Origin: an uncultured Nocardioides sp.
GTDB lineage: Bacteria > Actinomycetota > Actinomycetes > Propionibacteriales > Nocardioidaceae
DNA: 33,694 nt
NCBI RefSeq assembly: GCF_902805925.1
Contig: NZ_CADCUP010000121.1
Span: 1 to 33,694 of the forward strand
Direction: 5' to 3'
This document shows, in pieces, positions 1 to 12,978 of this stretch. Each line of letters opens with the position of its first letter. Position 1 is the stretch's first letter. Under the pieces are notes generated by a model that worked only from the letters and a program-made list of their open reading frames with translations, made no database searches and had not been told where the DNA came from. A program made the translations under genes and the position numbers.

Positions 1-474
1 ACCGACCTTGCTCCGCGGGACGACGCTCAACGTGCCGTCGGTCTCCAGGACGACGGCCGCTACCGCCGACACGTCACCGGCGCCCGTACCGCGGACGGCC
101 TGCCTGACCTCGCTCTCGGTCAGCCGCTGGCTGCGCAGGGCGTCGTGCAGCATCGTCCCGTCACGCAGCAGCAGGGTCGGTCCAGCCGTGACCACGGCCC
201 TGCTCCGCGGCCACCGGGCGGTGCACGCAGCGACCAGCCACTGCAGGAGCGCCAGCACCGCCAGCGCGACCGCGCCCTCCGACCACGAGACGGTGCCGCT
301 CAGGAAGATCGTGGCCAGCGTCGAGCCCAGGGAGACCGTGACCACGAGGTCGAAGGCGTTGAGCTTGGCCAGCGTGCGCTTGCCTGAGGTGCGCAGCACC
401 ACCATGAGCACTGCGTACGCCGCGGGGCCCACCAGCAGCACCCTCAGGACGTCGGACCAGCGGTCGAACCACAT
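1..474 (-). CDS. DUF421/YetF-family membrane protein (3' part lies outside the window)
   Basis: Minus-strand reading MWFDRWSDVLRVLLVGPAAYAVLMVVLRTSGKRTLAKLNAFDLVVTVSLGSTLATIFLSGTVSWSEG..., with the SGKRTLAKLNAFDLVVTVSLGSTLA signature. It is not the frame of the listed 161..604 ORF. Confidence 0.85.
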   Translation of the reverse strand, partial: MWFDRWSDVLRVLLVGPAAYAVLMVVLRTSGKRTLAKLNAFDLVVTVSLGSTLATIFLSGTVSWSEGAVALAVLALLQWLVAACTARWPRSRAVVTAGPTLLLRDGTMLHDALRSQRLTESEVRQAVRGTGAGDVSAVAAVVLETDGTLSVVPRSKVG

Positions 475-707
475 GTCGTCTCCTCCTCCACCTGGGCAGC
501 CAGCTGGCTGCGGCTGCTTGTCCGGCACCGACCCGGCCCGCACGCGACACCGGTGCCCAGCGCCGGTGCCCGCATGGCGTCTCCGGCGCCCACGCCCCCT
601 GCACCGACAGCTCTGGGAGGATCCGGGTGCGTCACCGGATCGCAGCGATCCCGCGACGCCGTCGCGAGCATCGACCGGTGATCGGGGTCTACCGTCGAGC
701 GCACGAC

Positions 708-1015
708 GTCGACTTCGGGTACGGCTCCGAGCAGTGGACCGTCGAGACCGACTACGCCGTCCTGGTGAGCGCCGACCTCGGCCTCTGCGGTGTCCTCACC
801 GAGCCCACGAGCGTCGTGGCCAAGGCCTGGGAGCAGATCGAGAGGATCGGCGCCCGTGCGTGGTTCGCGCCGCGCAGTGTCCTGGTCACCGGCGCCGGCC
901 CGATCGGCCTGCTGGCCGCCCCGCTCGGTGTGCAGCGCGGCCTCGACGTGCACGTCCTCGACCGGGTCACCGACGGAACCAAACCCGACCTCGTGCGCGA
1001 CCTCGGGGCCACGGT
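708..1015 (+). pseudogene. Remnant of glucose 1-dehydrogenase (zinc-type MDR family), internal fragment only
   Basis: FGYGSEQWTVETDYAVLVSADLGLCGVLTEPTSVVAKAWEQIERIGARAWFAPRSVLVTGAGPIGLLAAPLGVQRGLDVHVLDRVTDGTKPDLVRDLGA has the mid-protein GxGxxG Rossmann segment. The N-terminal catalytic half and the C-terminus are absent. Confidence 0.8.
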
Positions 1016-1190
1016 CCGCCGTCCACGAGGTCGTGGTGGCTGCCGGCTCGCTGCTGGTGGTGGCGAGCACCGTGGTCCACGGGATCACCGCGTCACCCGG
1101 CCGCCGTCTCTGCCGAAGGATCACCGGGTGAGCGCCGGGCGTGCCGGTCGCCGGGTGCACGCCGCCTCTCCGTCCACGGGGTCGACGACC

Positions 1191-1196
1191 TAGCCT
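1191..1196 (+). promoter_or_regulatory. Leaderless-type -10 box TAGCCT for the histidine phosphatase gene
   Basis: 6 nt before ATG 1203. Confidence 0.6.
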
Positions 1197-1202
1197 GACC
1201 GC

Positions 1203-1870
1203 ATGCGACTGCTGCTCCTCCGCCACGGCCAGACGGTCGCCAACGTCACGGGGGCCCTCGACACCGCCGTCCCGGGCCTCGAGCTGACGGAGCTCGGCCG
1301 GCGGCAGGCCGGCGCGGCGGCACGGGCTCTGGCCGACGAGGGCATCGAGGCGATCGCCGTCTCGACCGCCACGCGCACGAGCCAGACCGCGGCCCCGCTC
1401 GCCGGGGCGCTCGGGAGCACGCCGGCGGCGTACGACGGGCTGCGCGAGATCGCCGCCGGCGACTTCGAGATGCGCCACGACCAGGAGGCTTTGGAGGGGT
1501 ACCTCGGCACGATCGGGGGCTGGCTCGAGGGTGACCTCGGTCGCCGCATGCCGGGCGGCGAGACCGGCACCGACTTCCTCCGGCGCTATGACGCCGTGAT
1601 GGCCCGGATCTGCAGCACCGCGTCGCAGACGGTGCTCGTGGTCAGCCACGGCGCCGCCATCCGGGCCTGGGTCACCCACCGGGCGACCGGCGACCACGCC
1701 CCGGCCCACGAGCCGCTGCACAACACCGGCTGCATCCGGCTCGAGGGCAGCCTCGAGGAGGGCTGGAGCATCACGGCGTGGGAGCGCGAGCCGGTGGGCG
1801 GCGCCTGGCTCGAGGACGAGACGGCACCCGACCCGACCGGCGGCGAGCTCGACGCCGACGAGGCGCCGGC

Positions 1871-1889
<19 letters not shown>
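1203..1889 (+). CDS. Histidine phosphatase family protein
   Basis: [15 protein letters not shown] (RHG motif) and [20 protein letters not shown] box lies 6 nt before the ATG. Confidence 0.9.
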
Positions 1890-5593
<3,704 letters not shown>

Positions 5594-5764
5594 GGGCGTC
5601 CTCTCGGTGCCCGCGCTCTGCGGGCCCTGCAAGCCTAGGCAGCCGTCCCAGCGGGTGGACGGCGCTCCCGCATCGTGACACCGGCCGCGGACCACCGTGA
5701 AATCGTCGTCGACGCCCGCCGCGGCGCACCGGTCGCGGCGTCCGCGCACCCACCGGCCGGGGCA

Positions 5765-5770
5765 TAGGGT
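5765..5770 (+). promoter_or_regulatory. Leaderless-type -10 box TAGGGT for the PAC2 gene
   Basis: 6 nt before GTG 5777. Confidence 0.6.
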
Positions 5771-5776
5771 TGCGGC

Positions 5777-6631
5777 GTGATCGAGATCGACGACCTGACC
5801 GACCTGGTGGACCCCGTGGTGATCGCCGCCTTCGAGGGCTGGAACGACGCCGCCGAGTCCGCCTCGCAGGTGATCGCCCACCTGATGGCCGTGTGGGACG
5901 CCAAGGTCGTCGGCGCGATCGACCCCGAGGAGTTCTACGACTTCCAGGTCAACCGTCCCCTGGTCACGACCGACGAGAACGGCCACCGTCAGCTGATCTG
6001 GCCGACCACCCAGATCGCCGTCGCCTCGCCGCCCAACCTGGAGCGCGACATCATCCTGGTCCGCGGGATCGAGCCCAACATGCGGTGGCGCCAGTTCTGC
6101 GCGGAGCTCCTGGCCGCCTGCGACGACCTCGGCGGCGAGCTCGTCGTCACGCTGGGCGCGCTGCTCGCCGACACCCCGCACACCCGGCCCATCCCCGTCA
6201 CCGGCACGGCCACCGAGCCGGAGCTGGTCGACCGGCTGAAGATCGAGCAGTCGACGTACGAGGGCCCGACCGGGATCGTGGGCGTGTTCCAGGACGCCTG
6301 CGTGCGCCTCGACATCCCGTCGGTGTCCTACTGGGCCGCCGTCCCGCACTACGTGGCGCAGCCGCCGTGCCCCAAGGCGACCCTCGCGCTCGTCGGGCAG
6401 ATCGAGGACCTGCTCGGCGCCAGCATCCCGCTCGGCGACCTCCCGGAGGAGGCCCGCGCCTGGGAGCGGGGTGTCGACGAGCTGGCCGAGGAGGACGAGG
6501 ACATCGCGGAGTACATCCAGGCGCTGGAGGAGACCCGCGACACCACCGACCTGCCCGAGGCCTCGGGCGAGGCGATCGCGCGCGAGTTCGAGCGCTACCT
6601 GAAGCGGAGCCGGGGCGAGGAGCCGGAGTGA
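5777..6631 (+). CDS. PAC2 family protein
   Basis: 284 aa: [24 protein letters not shown]..., [34 protein letters not shown] box 6 nt before the GTG. Confidence 0.9.
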   Translation: MIEIDDLTDLVDPVVIAAFEGWNDAAESASQVIAHLMAVWDAKVVGAIDPEEFYDFQVNRPLVTTDENGHRQLIWPTTQIAVASPPNLERDIILVRGIEPNMRWRQFCAELLAACDDLGGELVVTLGALLADTPHTRPIPVTGTATEPELVDRLKIEQSTYEGPTGIVGVFQDACVRLDIPSVSYWAAVPHYVAQPPCPKATLALVGQIEDLLGASIPLGDLPEEARAWERGVDELAEEDEDIAEYIQALEETRDTTDLPEASGEAIAREFERYLKRSRGEEPE

Positions 6632-6649
6632 CCCGGTCGGCCTGAGGCC

Positions 6650-6710
6650 GCCGTTTGGTCCCAAACGACATCCCCAGGGCCCCGAAACGTGTCGTTTGGG
6701 ACCAATCGGC
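6650..6710. repeat. Dispersed inverted-repeat element, copy A
   Basis: 21-nt arms GCCGTTTGGTCCCAAACGACA / TGTCGTTTGGGACCAATCGGC pair at 20 of 21 positions around a 19-nt spacer, between two convergent genes. Confidence 0.9.
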
Positions 6711-6722
6711 AGGGTCGGAGGC

Positions 6723-7958
6723 TCAGAGCGCGAGCCCGAGCGACGCGTCGAGCAGCCGGCGTACGACGTCGGCGGCCTCCCGGTCGGAGGTGTCGGCCAG
6801 CCCCGTGGTGCCGACCGTGGCGTCGACCCATGCCTGCACCACGGCGACCGCGGTGGGGGCGTCGAGGTCGTCGGCCATCGCGGCGGTCACCGCCTCGACC
6901 ACCGGCGCCGCGGGGGCGCCGGCCCCCAGCGCCAGGGCCGAGCGCCAGCCCTCGAGGGTGTCGAGGGCGTCGAAGAGCTCGGCGTCGGTCCACTCCCAGT
7001 CGTCGCGGTAGTGGTGGCGCAGCAGGGCCAGCCGGATCGCCATCGGGTCGATGTCGCTGTTGCGCAGGGCGGAGACGAACACGAGGTTGCCGCGCGACTT
7101 CGACATCTTCTCGCCGTCGTAGGCGACCATGCCGGCGTGCGCGTAGAGCTGGGAGAAGTCGGCACCGGTCGCCACCTGGCCGTGGCCGGCGCTCATCTCG
7201 TGGTGGGGGAAGACCAGGTCGGAGCCGCCGGCCTGCACGTCGAAGGAGTTCCCGAGGTGCTCGTGGGCGATGGCGGCGCACTCGATGTGCCAGCCGGGTC
7301 GCCCCGGGCCGAACGGGCTGTCCCACGCCGGCTCGCCCTTCCGCTCGCCGCGCCACACGACGCAGTCCAGCGGGTCGCGCTTGCCCGCGCGCTCGGGGTC
7401 GCCACCGCGCTCCCCGAAGAGCCGGAGCATCTCCTCGCGCTCCATCCGCGAGATGGCGCCGAAGCGCGGGTCGGCGGTGGCGGAGTAGTAGAGGTCCGTC
7501 TCGACCTGGTAGATCGCGCCCAGCCGCTGCAGCCGCTCGATCATCGCGACGACCAGCGGGATCGACTCGACGGCGCCGACGTAGTGGGCGGGCGGGAGCA
7601 CCCTCAGCGCCTGCATGTCCTGCCGGAACAGCTCGGTCTCCCGCTCGGCCAGTGCCACCCAGTCGACCCCGACCTTGGTGGCACGCTCCAGCAGCGGGTC
7701 GTCGACGTCGGTGACGTTCTGGACGTAGTCGACCTCGTGCCCCGCCACGCGCCAGGCCCGGTTGAGCAGGTCGAAGCCGACGTACGTCGCGGCGTGCCCG
7801 ATGTGGGTGGCGTCGTACGGCGTGATGCCGCAGACGTAGAGCCGGGCGGTGCCCTGCGGGCTGGTCTCGACGAGCTTGCCGGTGGCCGTGTCGTGGATCC
7901 GCACCGACGGGCCGGTGGCCGGGAGGGTGGGCACGTCGGGGGCTGACCAGGCACGCAT
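6723..7958 (-). CDS. mshC: L-cysteine:1D-myo-inositol 2-amino-2-deoxy-alpha-D-glucopyranoside ligase (mycothiol biosynthesis)
   Basis: 411 aa class-I aaRS-like: [46 protein letters not shown]. Confidence 0.95.
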   Translation of the reverse strand: MRAWSAPDVPTLPATGPSVRIHDTATGKLVETSPQGTARLYVCGITPYDATHIGHAATYVGFDLLNRAWRVAGHEVDYVQNVTDVDDPLLERATKVGVDWVALAERETELFRQDMQALRVLPPAHYVGAVESIPLVVAMIERLQRLGAIYQVETDLYYSATADPRFGAISRMEREEMLRLFGERGGDPERAGKRDPLDCVVWRGERKGEPAWDSPFGPGRPGWHIECAAIAHEHLGNSFDVQAGGSDLVFPHHEMSAGHGQVATGADFSQLYAHAGMVAYDGEKMSKSRGNLVFVSALRNSDIDPMAIRLALLRHHYRDDWEWTDAELFDALDTLEGWRSALALGAGAPAAPVVEAVTAAMADDLDAPTAVAVVQAWVDATVGTTGLADTSDREAADVVRRLLDASLGLAL

Positions 7959-7965
7959 GGCGCGC

Positions 7966-7971
7966 AGCCTA
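7966..7971 (-). promoter_or_regulatory. Leaderless-type -10 box TAGGCT for mshC
   Basis: 7 nt before ATG 7958. Confidence 0.6.
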
Positions 7972-7985
7972 CCCAGCGGCCCGCA

Positions 7986-8756
7986 TCAGAACGGCGGCCA
8001 GGGGATGGCGGGTCCGTGGGCCAGCGGCGCGGGCATCGCGGGGTCGGCCAGGAGCCGGTGGCAGCGGCGTTCGAGGGCGTCGAGCTCGTCGTCGTCGAGC
8101 AGCGCGGGCAGGGCCTCGTCACGGACCTGCGCGAGCACCCGGGCGACGCCGTCGAGGTGCTCCTCCGCCAGCGGCTCCCCCAGCCAGCCCCACAGGACGG
8201 TGCGCAGCTTGTTCTCGACGTGGAAGCTCACCCCGTGGTCGACGCCGTACCGGTGGCCGTCCGACATCGGCAGCACGTGGCCCCCCTTGCGGTCGGCGTT
8301 GTTGACGAGGATGTCGAAGACCGCCATCCGGCGCAGCGCCGCGGTGTCCTCGTGCACCAGCGAGACCGGCCGGTCACGCTCGTCGATGCCGTCGAAGACG
8401 TGCCGGAAGCCCTCCGGGAGCCGGTGGCCGCGGACGATGTCGACGGCCACCTGGTCGGGATCGGGCTCCATCCACGCCTGCACCATCCCGGGACCGTGCG
8501 GCCCGTCGCGCAGGACCGTCGGCGGGACGACGTGCCAGCCGAGCATCTCGGAGACGGCGTACGCCGCCACCTCGCGGGAGGCGAGGGTGCCGTCGGGGAA
8601 GTCCCAGAGCGGTCGCTCACCGCTGATCGGCTTGTAGACGACCGTGAGCTCGCCCAGGGTGCCGACGAACGTGGCGTTGGACGCCGGCATCACACGCCCG
8701 TGCAGCTCGAGGTCGCCCTCGAGCAGGTCCTCGACCGCCACCGTCAGCTCGGGCAT
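7986..8756 (-). CDS. SCO1664 family protein (PI3/4-kinase-like fold)
   Basis: MPELTVAVEDLLEGDLELHGRVMPASNATFVG...VYKPISGERPLWDFPDGTLASREVAAYAVSE...AVFDILVNNADRKGGHVL. Start at ATG 8756. Confidence 0.88.
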   Translation of the reverse strand: MPELTVAVEDLLEGDLELHGRVMPASNATFVGTLGELTVVYKPISGERPLWDFPDGTLASREVAAYAVSEMLGWHVVPPTVLRDGPHGPGMVQAWMEPDPDQVAVDIVRGHRLPEGFRHVFDGIDERDRPVSLVHEDTAALRRMAVFDILVNNADRKGGHVLPMSDGHRYGVDHGVSFHVENKLRTVLWGWLGEPLAEEHLDGVARVLAQVRDEALPALLDDDELDALERRCHRLLADPAMPAPLAHGPAIPWPPF

Positions 8757-8760
8757 CCGG

Positions 8761-9336
8761 CTAGGGGTCGCGTCGCCGGAACCCGTTGGCGCGCACGCAC
8801 AGGTGTCCGTCGGGGTCGAGCGGGTTGCCGCAGAACGGGCACGGCGGGCGCCCCGCCTCCAGGACCCGGGCGGATCGCTGCACGAACGCGCGGGCCATGC
8901 CCGCAACCAGCCGGACCACGAAGATCTCCTCGGGCTCCGGCTCCTCGAGGTCCTCCTCGACCTGCTCGGGCGAGACGACCGCCGCCTCGGTGTAGGGGAA
9001 CACCTCGATGACGATGCGCTCCTCGGTGGGGTCCCACGACAAGGTCATGGTGCCGGCCCGGAACTCCTCCTCGATGGGCTGCTCGAGAGGGTGGTCGTCG
9101 TCGAGGTCCAGCGGTGCGACGGCGGGGATGAGCGACTCGGTCGCCTCGCTCGACATCAGCTCGTCGAGGAGCTCGTCGACGCGCTCGACCAGGGCGGCGA
9201 CCTGCTGCTTCTCCAGGGCGACGCTGACCAGCCGCACGCCCTCGCGGGCCTGGAGGAAGAACGTGCGCTGGCCGGGCTGGCCGACGGTGCCGACCACGAA
9301 GCGGTCCGGCGGGTCGAAGGAGTGCACGACAGGCAT
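8761..9336 (-). CDS. DUF3090 domain-containing protein
   Basis: MPVVHSFDPPDRFVVGTVGQPGQRTFFLQAREG... The start was moved from 9345 to 9336 because a TAGGGT box sits 7 nt upstream. Confidence 0.9.
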   Translation of the reverse strand: MPVVHSFDPPDRFVVGTVGQPGQRTFFLQAREGVRLVSVALEKQQVAALVERVDELLDELMSSEATESLIPAVAPLDLDDDHPLEQPIEEEFRAGTMTLSWDPTEERIVIEVFPYTEAAVVSPEQVEEDLEEPEPEEIFVVRLVAGMARAFVQRSARVLEAGRPPCPFCGNPLDPDGHLCVRANGFRRRDP

Positions 9337-9346
9337 GTCGCCCACC

Positions 9347-10069
9347 CTATGACCGCGTGCCAGACGCGCCCGGGCCCGCTCCCCCGCCGACCGCGGCGTC
9401 GGCGGCCGGCCGGCGGCGCCGCGAGCGCTTCGCAGGCCTCAGCCAGGACAGGTCGCCGGCGTGGGTGTTGCTCGCCAGCACGTAGGGCCGGGTGTCGGTG
9501 TAGCGGACGATGCTCACCGACGCCGGGTCGACGACGATGCGCTGGAACTGGTCGAGGTGGGTGCCGAGCGCGTCGGCGAGGATGGACTTGATGACGTCGC
9601 CGTGGCTCACCGCCACCCAGACGGCGTCGTCACCGTGCTCCTCGCCGACCCGCCGGTCGTGGCGGCGTACGGCGGCCACGGCGCGGTCCTGCATGGCGCG
9701 CAGCGACTCGCCCCCCGGGAAGGCCGCGGCGGAGGGCTGCTGCTGCACGACCTTCCACAGCGGCTCCTTGCCGAGCTCCTTGAGCGAGCGGCCCTGCCAG
9801 TCGCCGTAGTCGCACTCGGTGAGCTTGGCGTCGCGGGTGACCGGCAACGGGTCGGGGTGGGCGGCCACGATGGCCGCGGTCGTCTGCCGGCACCGCTCCA
9901 GCGGACTGGTGACGACCGCGCGCACGGGCACGGCGGCGAGGCGCTCCGCGGTGGCCCGGGCCTGCTTCTCGCCGGCCTCGTCGAGCCGCACGCCGGGCGC
10001 GCGGCCGGCCAGCACCCCGCCGGCGTTGGCCGTCGTCCGGCCGTGGCGGACGAGGATCAGGGTTGCCAT
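9347..10069 (-). CDS. MSMEG_4193-like putative phosphomutase (histidine phosphatase superfamily)
   Basis: MATLILVRHGRTTANAGGVLAGRAPGVRLDEAG, WVAVSHGDVIKSILADALG; located in the conserved mshC/SCO1664/DUF3090 context. Confidence 0.9.
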   Translation of the reverse strand: MATLILVRHGRTTANAGGVLAGRAPGVRLDEAGEKQARATAERLAAVPVRAVVTSPLERCRQTTAAIVAAHPDPLPVTRDAKLTECDYGDWQGRSLKELGKEPLWKVVQQQPSAAAFPGGESLRAMQDRAVAAVRRHDRRVGEEHGDDAVWVAVSHGDVIKSILADALGTHLDQFQRIVVDPASVSIVRYTDTRPYVLASNTHAGDLSWLRPAKRSRRRRPAADAAVGGGAGPGASGTRS

Positions 10070-10076
10070 GGCCGCG

Positions 10077-10082
10077 ACTGTA
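10077..10082 (-). promoter_or_regulatory. Leaderless-type -10 box TACAGT for the phosphomutase gene
   Basis: 7 nt before ATG 10069. Confidence 0.6.
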
Positions 10083-10094
10083 CGGCCCGGGGAC

Positions 10095-10100
10095 TAGCCT
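10095..10100 (+). promoter_or_regulatory. Leaderless-type -10 box TAGCCT for corA
   Basis: 6 nt before GTG 10107. Confidence 0.6.
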
Positions 10101-10106
10101 GCCGCT

Positions 10107-11084
10107 GTGATCGTCGACAGCGCGCTCTACCGCGACGGCGTCCGGGTGCCGGTGGACTGCGAGGTCGCCGACCTGGCCGCGATGCGTCGGCGCGTCGACC
10201 CCGGCGACTTCGTGTGGGTCGGGCTGCACGAGCCCACGGCCGAGGAGCTCGACGAGGTGGCCGAGGCGTTCGGGCTGCACCCGCTGGCCGTCGAGGACGC
10301 CCTCAAGGCCCACCAGCGGCCCAAGCTGGAGCCGTACGGCGACGGCCTCTTCCTCATCCTCAAGACCCTCTGGTACGTCGACGCCGACGACGCCGTCGAG
10401 ACCGGCGAGATCAGCCTCTTCGTGGGCACGGACTTCGTGGTCTCCGTGCGCCACGGCGAGGGCGCCGACCTGCACGCCGCCCGGCTCGGCCTCGAGACCC
10501 GCCAGAAGGTGCTGGCGCACGGGCCGTCCGCGGTCGTCTACGCCGTCTGCGACCAGGTCGTCGACCACTACGGAGAGGTGGCCGACTACCTCACCGAGGA
10601 CGTCGACGAGGTCGAGGAGTCGGTGTTCAGCACCGAGCGGACCCAGGACGCCGCCCGCATCTACGTCCTCAAGCGCGAGCTGGCGGAGGTACGGCGCGCG
10701 GTGATGCCGCTGCGCGAGCCGGTCAGGCGGTTCACCGACGGTGCGGTGCCCGGGATCCATGCCGAGGCCGGGCCCTACTTCCGGGACGTGGGCGACCACC
10801 TCTCGCGCGTCTCCGACACCATCGACGCCCTCGACTCGCTGCTGTCGACCGCCTTCGACGCCCACATCGCCCAGATCTCCCTGAGGCAGAACGACGACAT
10901 GCGCAAGATCTCCGCCGGGGCAGCACTGGTGGTCGTGCCCACCCTGATCGCGGGCGTCTACGGCATGAACTTCGACCACATGCCCGAGCTGCACTGGGCC
11001 TACGGCTACGCCTGGGCGCTGGCACTGATGGTCGGCAGCTCCGCGGTGCTGTACGCGCTGTTCAAGCGCTCCGGGTGGCTCTAG
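10107..11084 (+). CDS. corA: CorA-family magnesium/cobalt transporter
   Basis: 325 aa with C-terminal TM segments and the GMN motif (LIAGVYGMNFDHMPEL). TAGCCT box 6 nt before the GTG. Confidence 0.93.
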   Translation: MIVDSALYRDGVRVPVDCEVADLAAMRRRVDPGDFVWVGLHEPTAEELDEVAEAFGLHPLAVEDALKAHQRPKLEPYGDGLFLILKTLWYVDADDAVETGEISLFVGTDFVVSVRHGEGADLHAARLGLETRQKVLAHGPSAVVYAVCDQVVDHYGEVADYLTEDVDEVEESVFSTERTQDAARIYVLKRELAEVRRAVMPLREPVRRFTDGAVPGIHAEAGPYFRDVGDHLSRVSDTIDALDSLLSTAFDAHIAQISLRQNDDMRKISAGAALVVVPTLIAGVYGMNFDHMPELHWAYGYAWALALMVGSSAVLYALFKRSGWL

Positions 11085-11911
11085 CCGCTCGCGGAGAGCA
11101 CGCCGGTGCTCAGGAGCACGAGCGTGGCGAGCCCGAGGGCGATCCGGTAGACCACGAACGGCGTGTACGACCTCGTCGAGACGTAGCGCAGCAGCCAGGC
11201 GATGGCGGCGTACCCGACCACGAAGGACACGACCGTGGCGACGATGGTCGGGCCCCAGCCGTAGGTGTTGTCGCCGTTGGGTATCTCCTTGAGCTCGAAC
11301 AGCCCGGCCCCGACCACGGCGGGGATCGCGAGGAGGAAGGCGTAGCGGGTGGCCGCCTCGCGCTCGAAGCCCAGGAGGCGACCCATGGAGATGGTGGCGC
11401 CGCTGCGGGAGACACCGGGGATGAGCGCCAGCGCCTGGGCGGCTCCCATCAGGACCGCGGCGCGCAGGGTCAGGTGCTCGATCCTCTTGTCGTCGGCGCT
11501 GACGCGGTCGGCGATGCCGAGGACGATGCCGAGCACGATGAGGGCCGTCGCGATCACCCATAGGTTGCGGAAGTCGCGCTCGATGACGTCCTTGAGCAGC
11601 ACGCCGAGGACCACGATCGGCAGCGAGCCGAGGATGATGAACCAGCCCATCCGGGCATCGAAGTGGCCGCGGTACTCCGGCTTGACCAACGAGCGCACCC
11701 ACGTCGAGCCGATGCGCCAGATGTCGTGGCGGAAGTAGATCAGCACGGCCAGCTCGGTGCCGATCTGGATCACCGCCGTGAACGCCGCACCCGGGTCGCC
11801 CCACCCGAAGAGCTCGGGGAAGATGCGCAGGTGGGCGCTGCTGGAGATGGGCAGGAACTCGGTCAGGCCCTGGATGAGGCCCAGCACCACCGCCTTGAGC
11901 AGATCTAGCAC
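11081..11911 (-). CDS. uppP: Undecaprenyl-diphosphatase
   Basis: LGLIQGLTEFLPISSSAHLRI and GVSRSGATISMGRLLGF motifs. GTG start at 11911 with a TAGGCT box 7 nt upstream. Confidence 0.95.
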   Translation of the reverse strand: MLDLLKAVVLGLIQGLTEFLPISSSAHLRIFPELFGWGDPGAAFTAVIQIGTELAVLIYFRHDIWRIGSTWVRSLVKPEYRGHFDARMGWFIILGSLPIVVLGVLLKDVIERDFRNLWVIATALIVLGIVLGIADRVSADDKRIEHLTLRAAVLMGAAQALALIPGVSRSGATISMGRLLGFEREAATRYAFLLAIPAVVGAGLFELKEIPNGDNTYGWGPTIVATVVSFVVGYAAIAWLLRYVSTRSYTPFVVYRIALGLATLVLLSTGVLSASG

Positions 11912-11918
11912 GGCGGGC

Positions 11919-11924
11919 AGCCTA
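11919..11924 (-). promoter_or_regulatory. Leaderless-type -10 box TAGGCT for uppP
   Basis: 7 nt before GTG 11911. Confidence 0.6.
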
Positions 11925-12025
11925 CGGGGACCGGCTCGGGACCCGTCGCAGGCGGGGCGGCGGTGTCGGCGTGGCGCCGGCCTGGGTGCCCGGGCCGCCT
12001 GCCGCTCCTGGCTACGGTGTTCGCC

Positions 12026-12973
12026 ATGCAGCAGCGCGCAGTGGGCTCCACGGGGCTCAGGGTCTCCCGCCTCGGGCTCGGCACGATGACGTGGGGACGC
12101 GACACCGACGAGCACGAGGCACGCGACCAGCTGATCGCCTATGCCGAGGCCGGCGGCACCCTGCTCGACACCGCCGCGGGGTACGGCGACGGCGCGTCGG
12201 AGAAGCTCATCGGGACCCTGGTCGGTGACGTCGTGGCACGCGACGAGGTCGTGCTGGCCACCAAGGCCGGCATCTCGCGGCGTACGGGCGAGCGCGTCAC
12301 CGACACCTCACGGGGCCACCTGCTCTCCTCGCTCGACGCCTCCCTGCGGCGGCTGGGGGTCGACCACGTCGACCTGTGGCAGGTGCACGTGTGGACCGAC
12401 GAGACCCCCGTCGAGGAGACCCTCGGCGCCCTCGACTTCGCCGTGTCCAGCGGGCGGGCGTCGTACGTCGGCATCTCGAACTACGCCGGCTGGCAGACCG
12501 CGCAGGCCGCCACCTGGCAGCGTGCCGTCCCGGGGCGGACCCCCCTGGCGTCGACCCAGGTGGAGTACTCGCTGCTCAACCGCGCGGTCGAGCAGGAGGT
12601 GCTCGCGGCGGCCGCCGCCCTGGGGCTCGGGGTCCTGCCCTGGTCGCCGCTGGGCCGCGGCGTGCTGACGGGCAAGTACCGCGGCGGCACCCCGTCGGAC
12701 TCCCGCGGCGCCTCACCGCACTTCGCCGGCTTCGTCGGGACCTACCTCGACGAGCGCGGCCGCGGCATCGTCGAGGCCGTCGCCCGCGCCGCGGAGGGAC
12801 TGGGCTGGACGCCCCTGGAGGTGGCGCTGGTGTGGGTCCGTGACCGCCCGGGCGTCACCGCCCCGATCGTCGGCGCCCGCACCGCGGCGCAGCTGTCGGC
12901 CGCGCTGGCCGTCGAGGAGCTGGTCCTGCCCAGCGAGATCGTGCACGCCCTCGACGACGTCTCTGGAGAATAG
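12026..12973 (+). CDS. Aldo/keto reductase
   Basis: MQQRAVGSTGLRVSRLGLGTMTWG...LLDTAAGYGDGASEKLIG...DHVDLWQVHVWTDETPVEETL. Confidence 0.93.
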   Translation: MQQRAVGSTGLRVSRLGLGTMTWGRDTDEHEARDQLIAYAEAGGTLLDTAAGYGDGASEKLIGTLVGDVVARDEVVLATKAGISRRTGERVTDTSRGHLLSSLDASLRRLGVDHVDLWQVHVWTDETPVEETLGALDFAVSSGRASYVGISNYAGWQTAQAATWQRAVPGRTPLASTQVEYSLLNRAVEQEVLAAAAALGLGVLPWSPLGRGVLTGKYRGGTPSDSRGASPHFAGFVGTYLDERGRGIVEAVARAAEGLGWTPLEVALVWVRDRPGVTAPIVGARTAAQLSAALAVEELVLPSEIVHALDDVSGE

Positions 12974-12978
12974 GGACC

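Noticed and set aside
5594-5776. Cobalamin riboswitch upstream of metH
   Set aside because: The minus-strand leader was read for a B12-box-like motif and none was found; the likely leader is about 40 nt (TAGGCT box at 5632-5637) with a plain RBS.
5594-6664. N-terminal extension of the metH ORF to 6664
   Set aside because: The upstream region is antisense to the PAC2 gene. GTG 5593 has an RBS and the extension has no metH homology.
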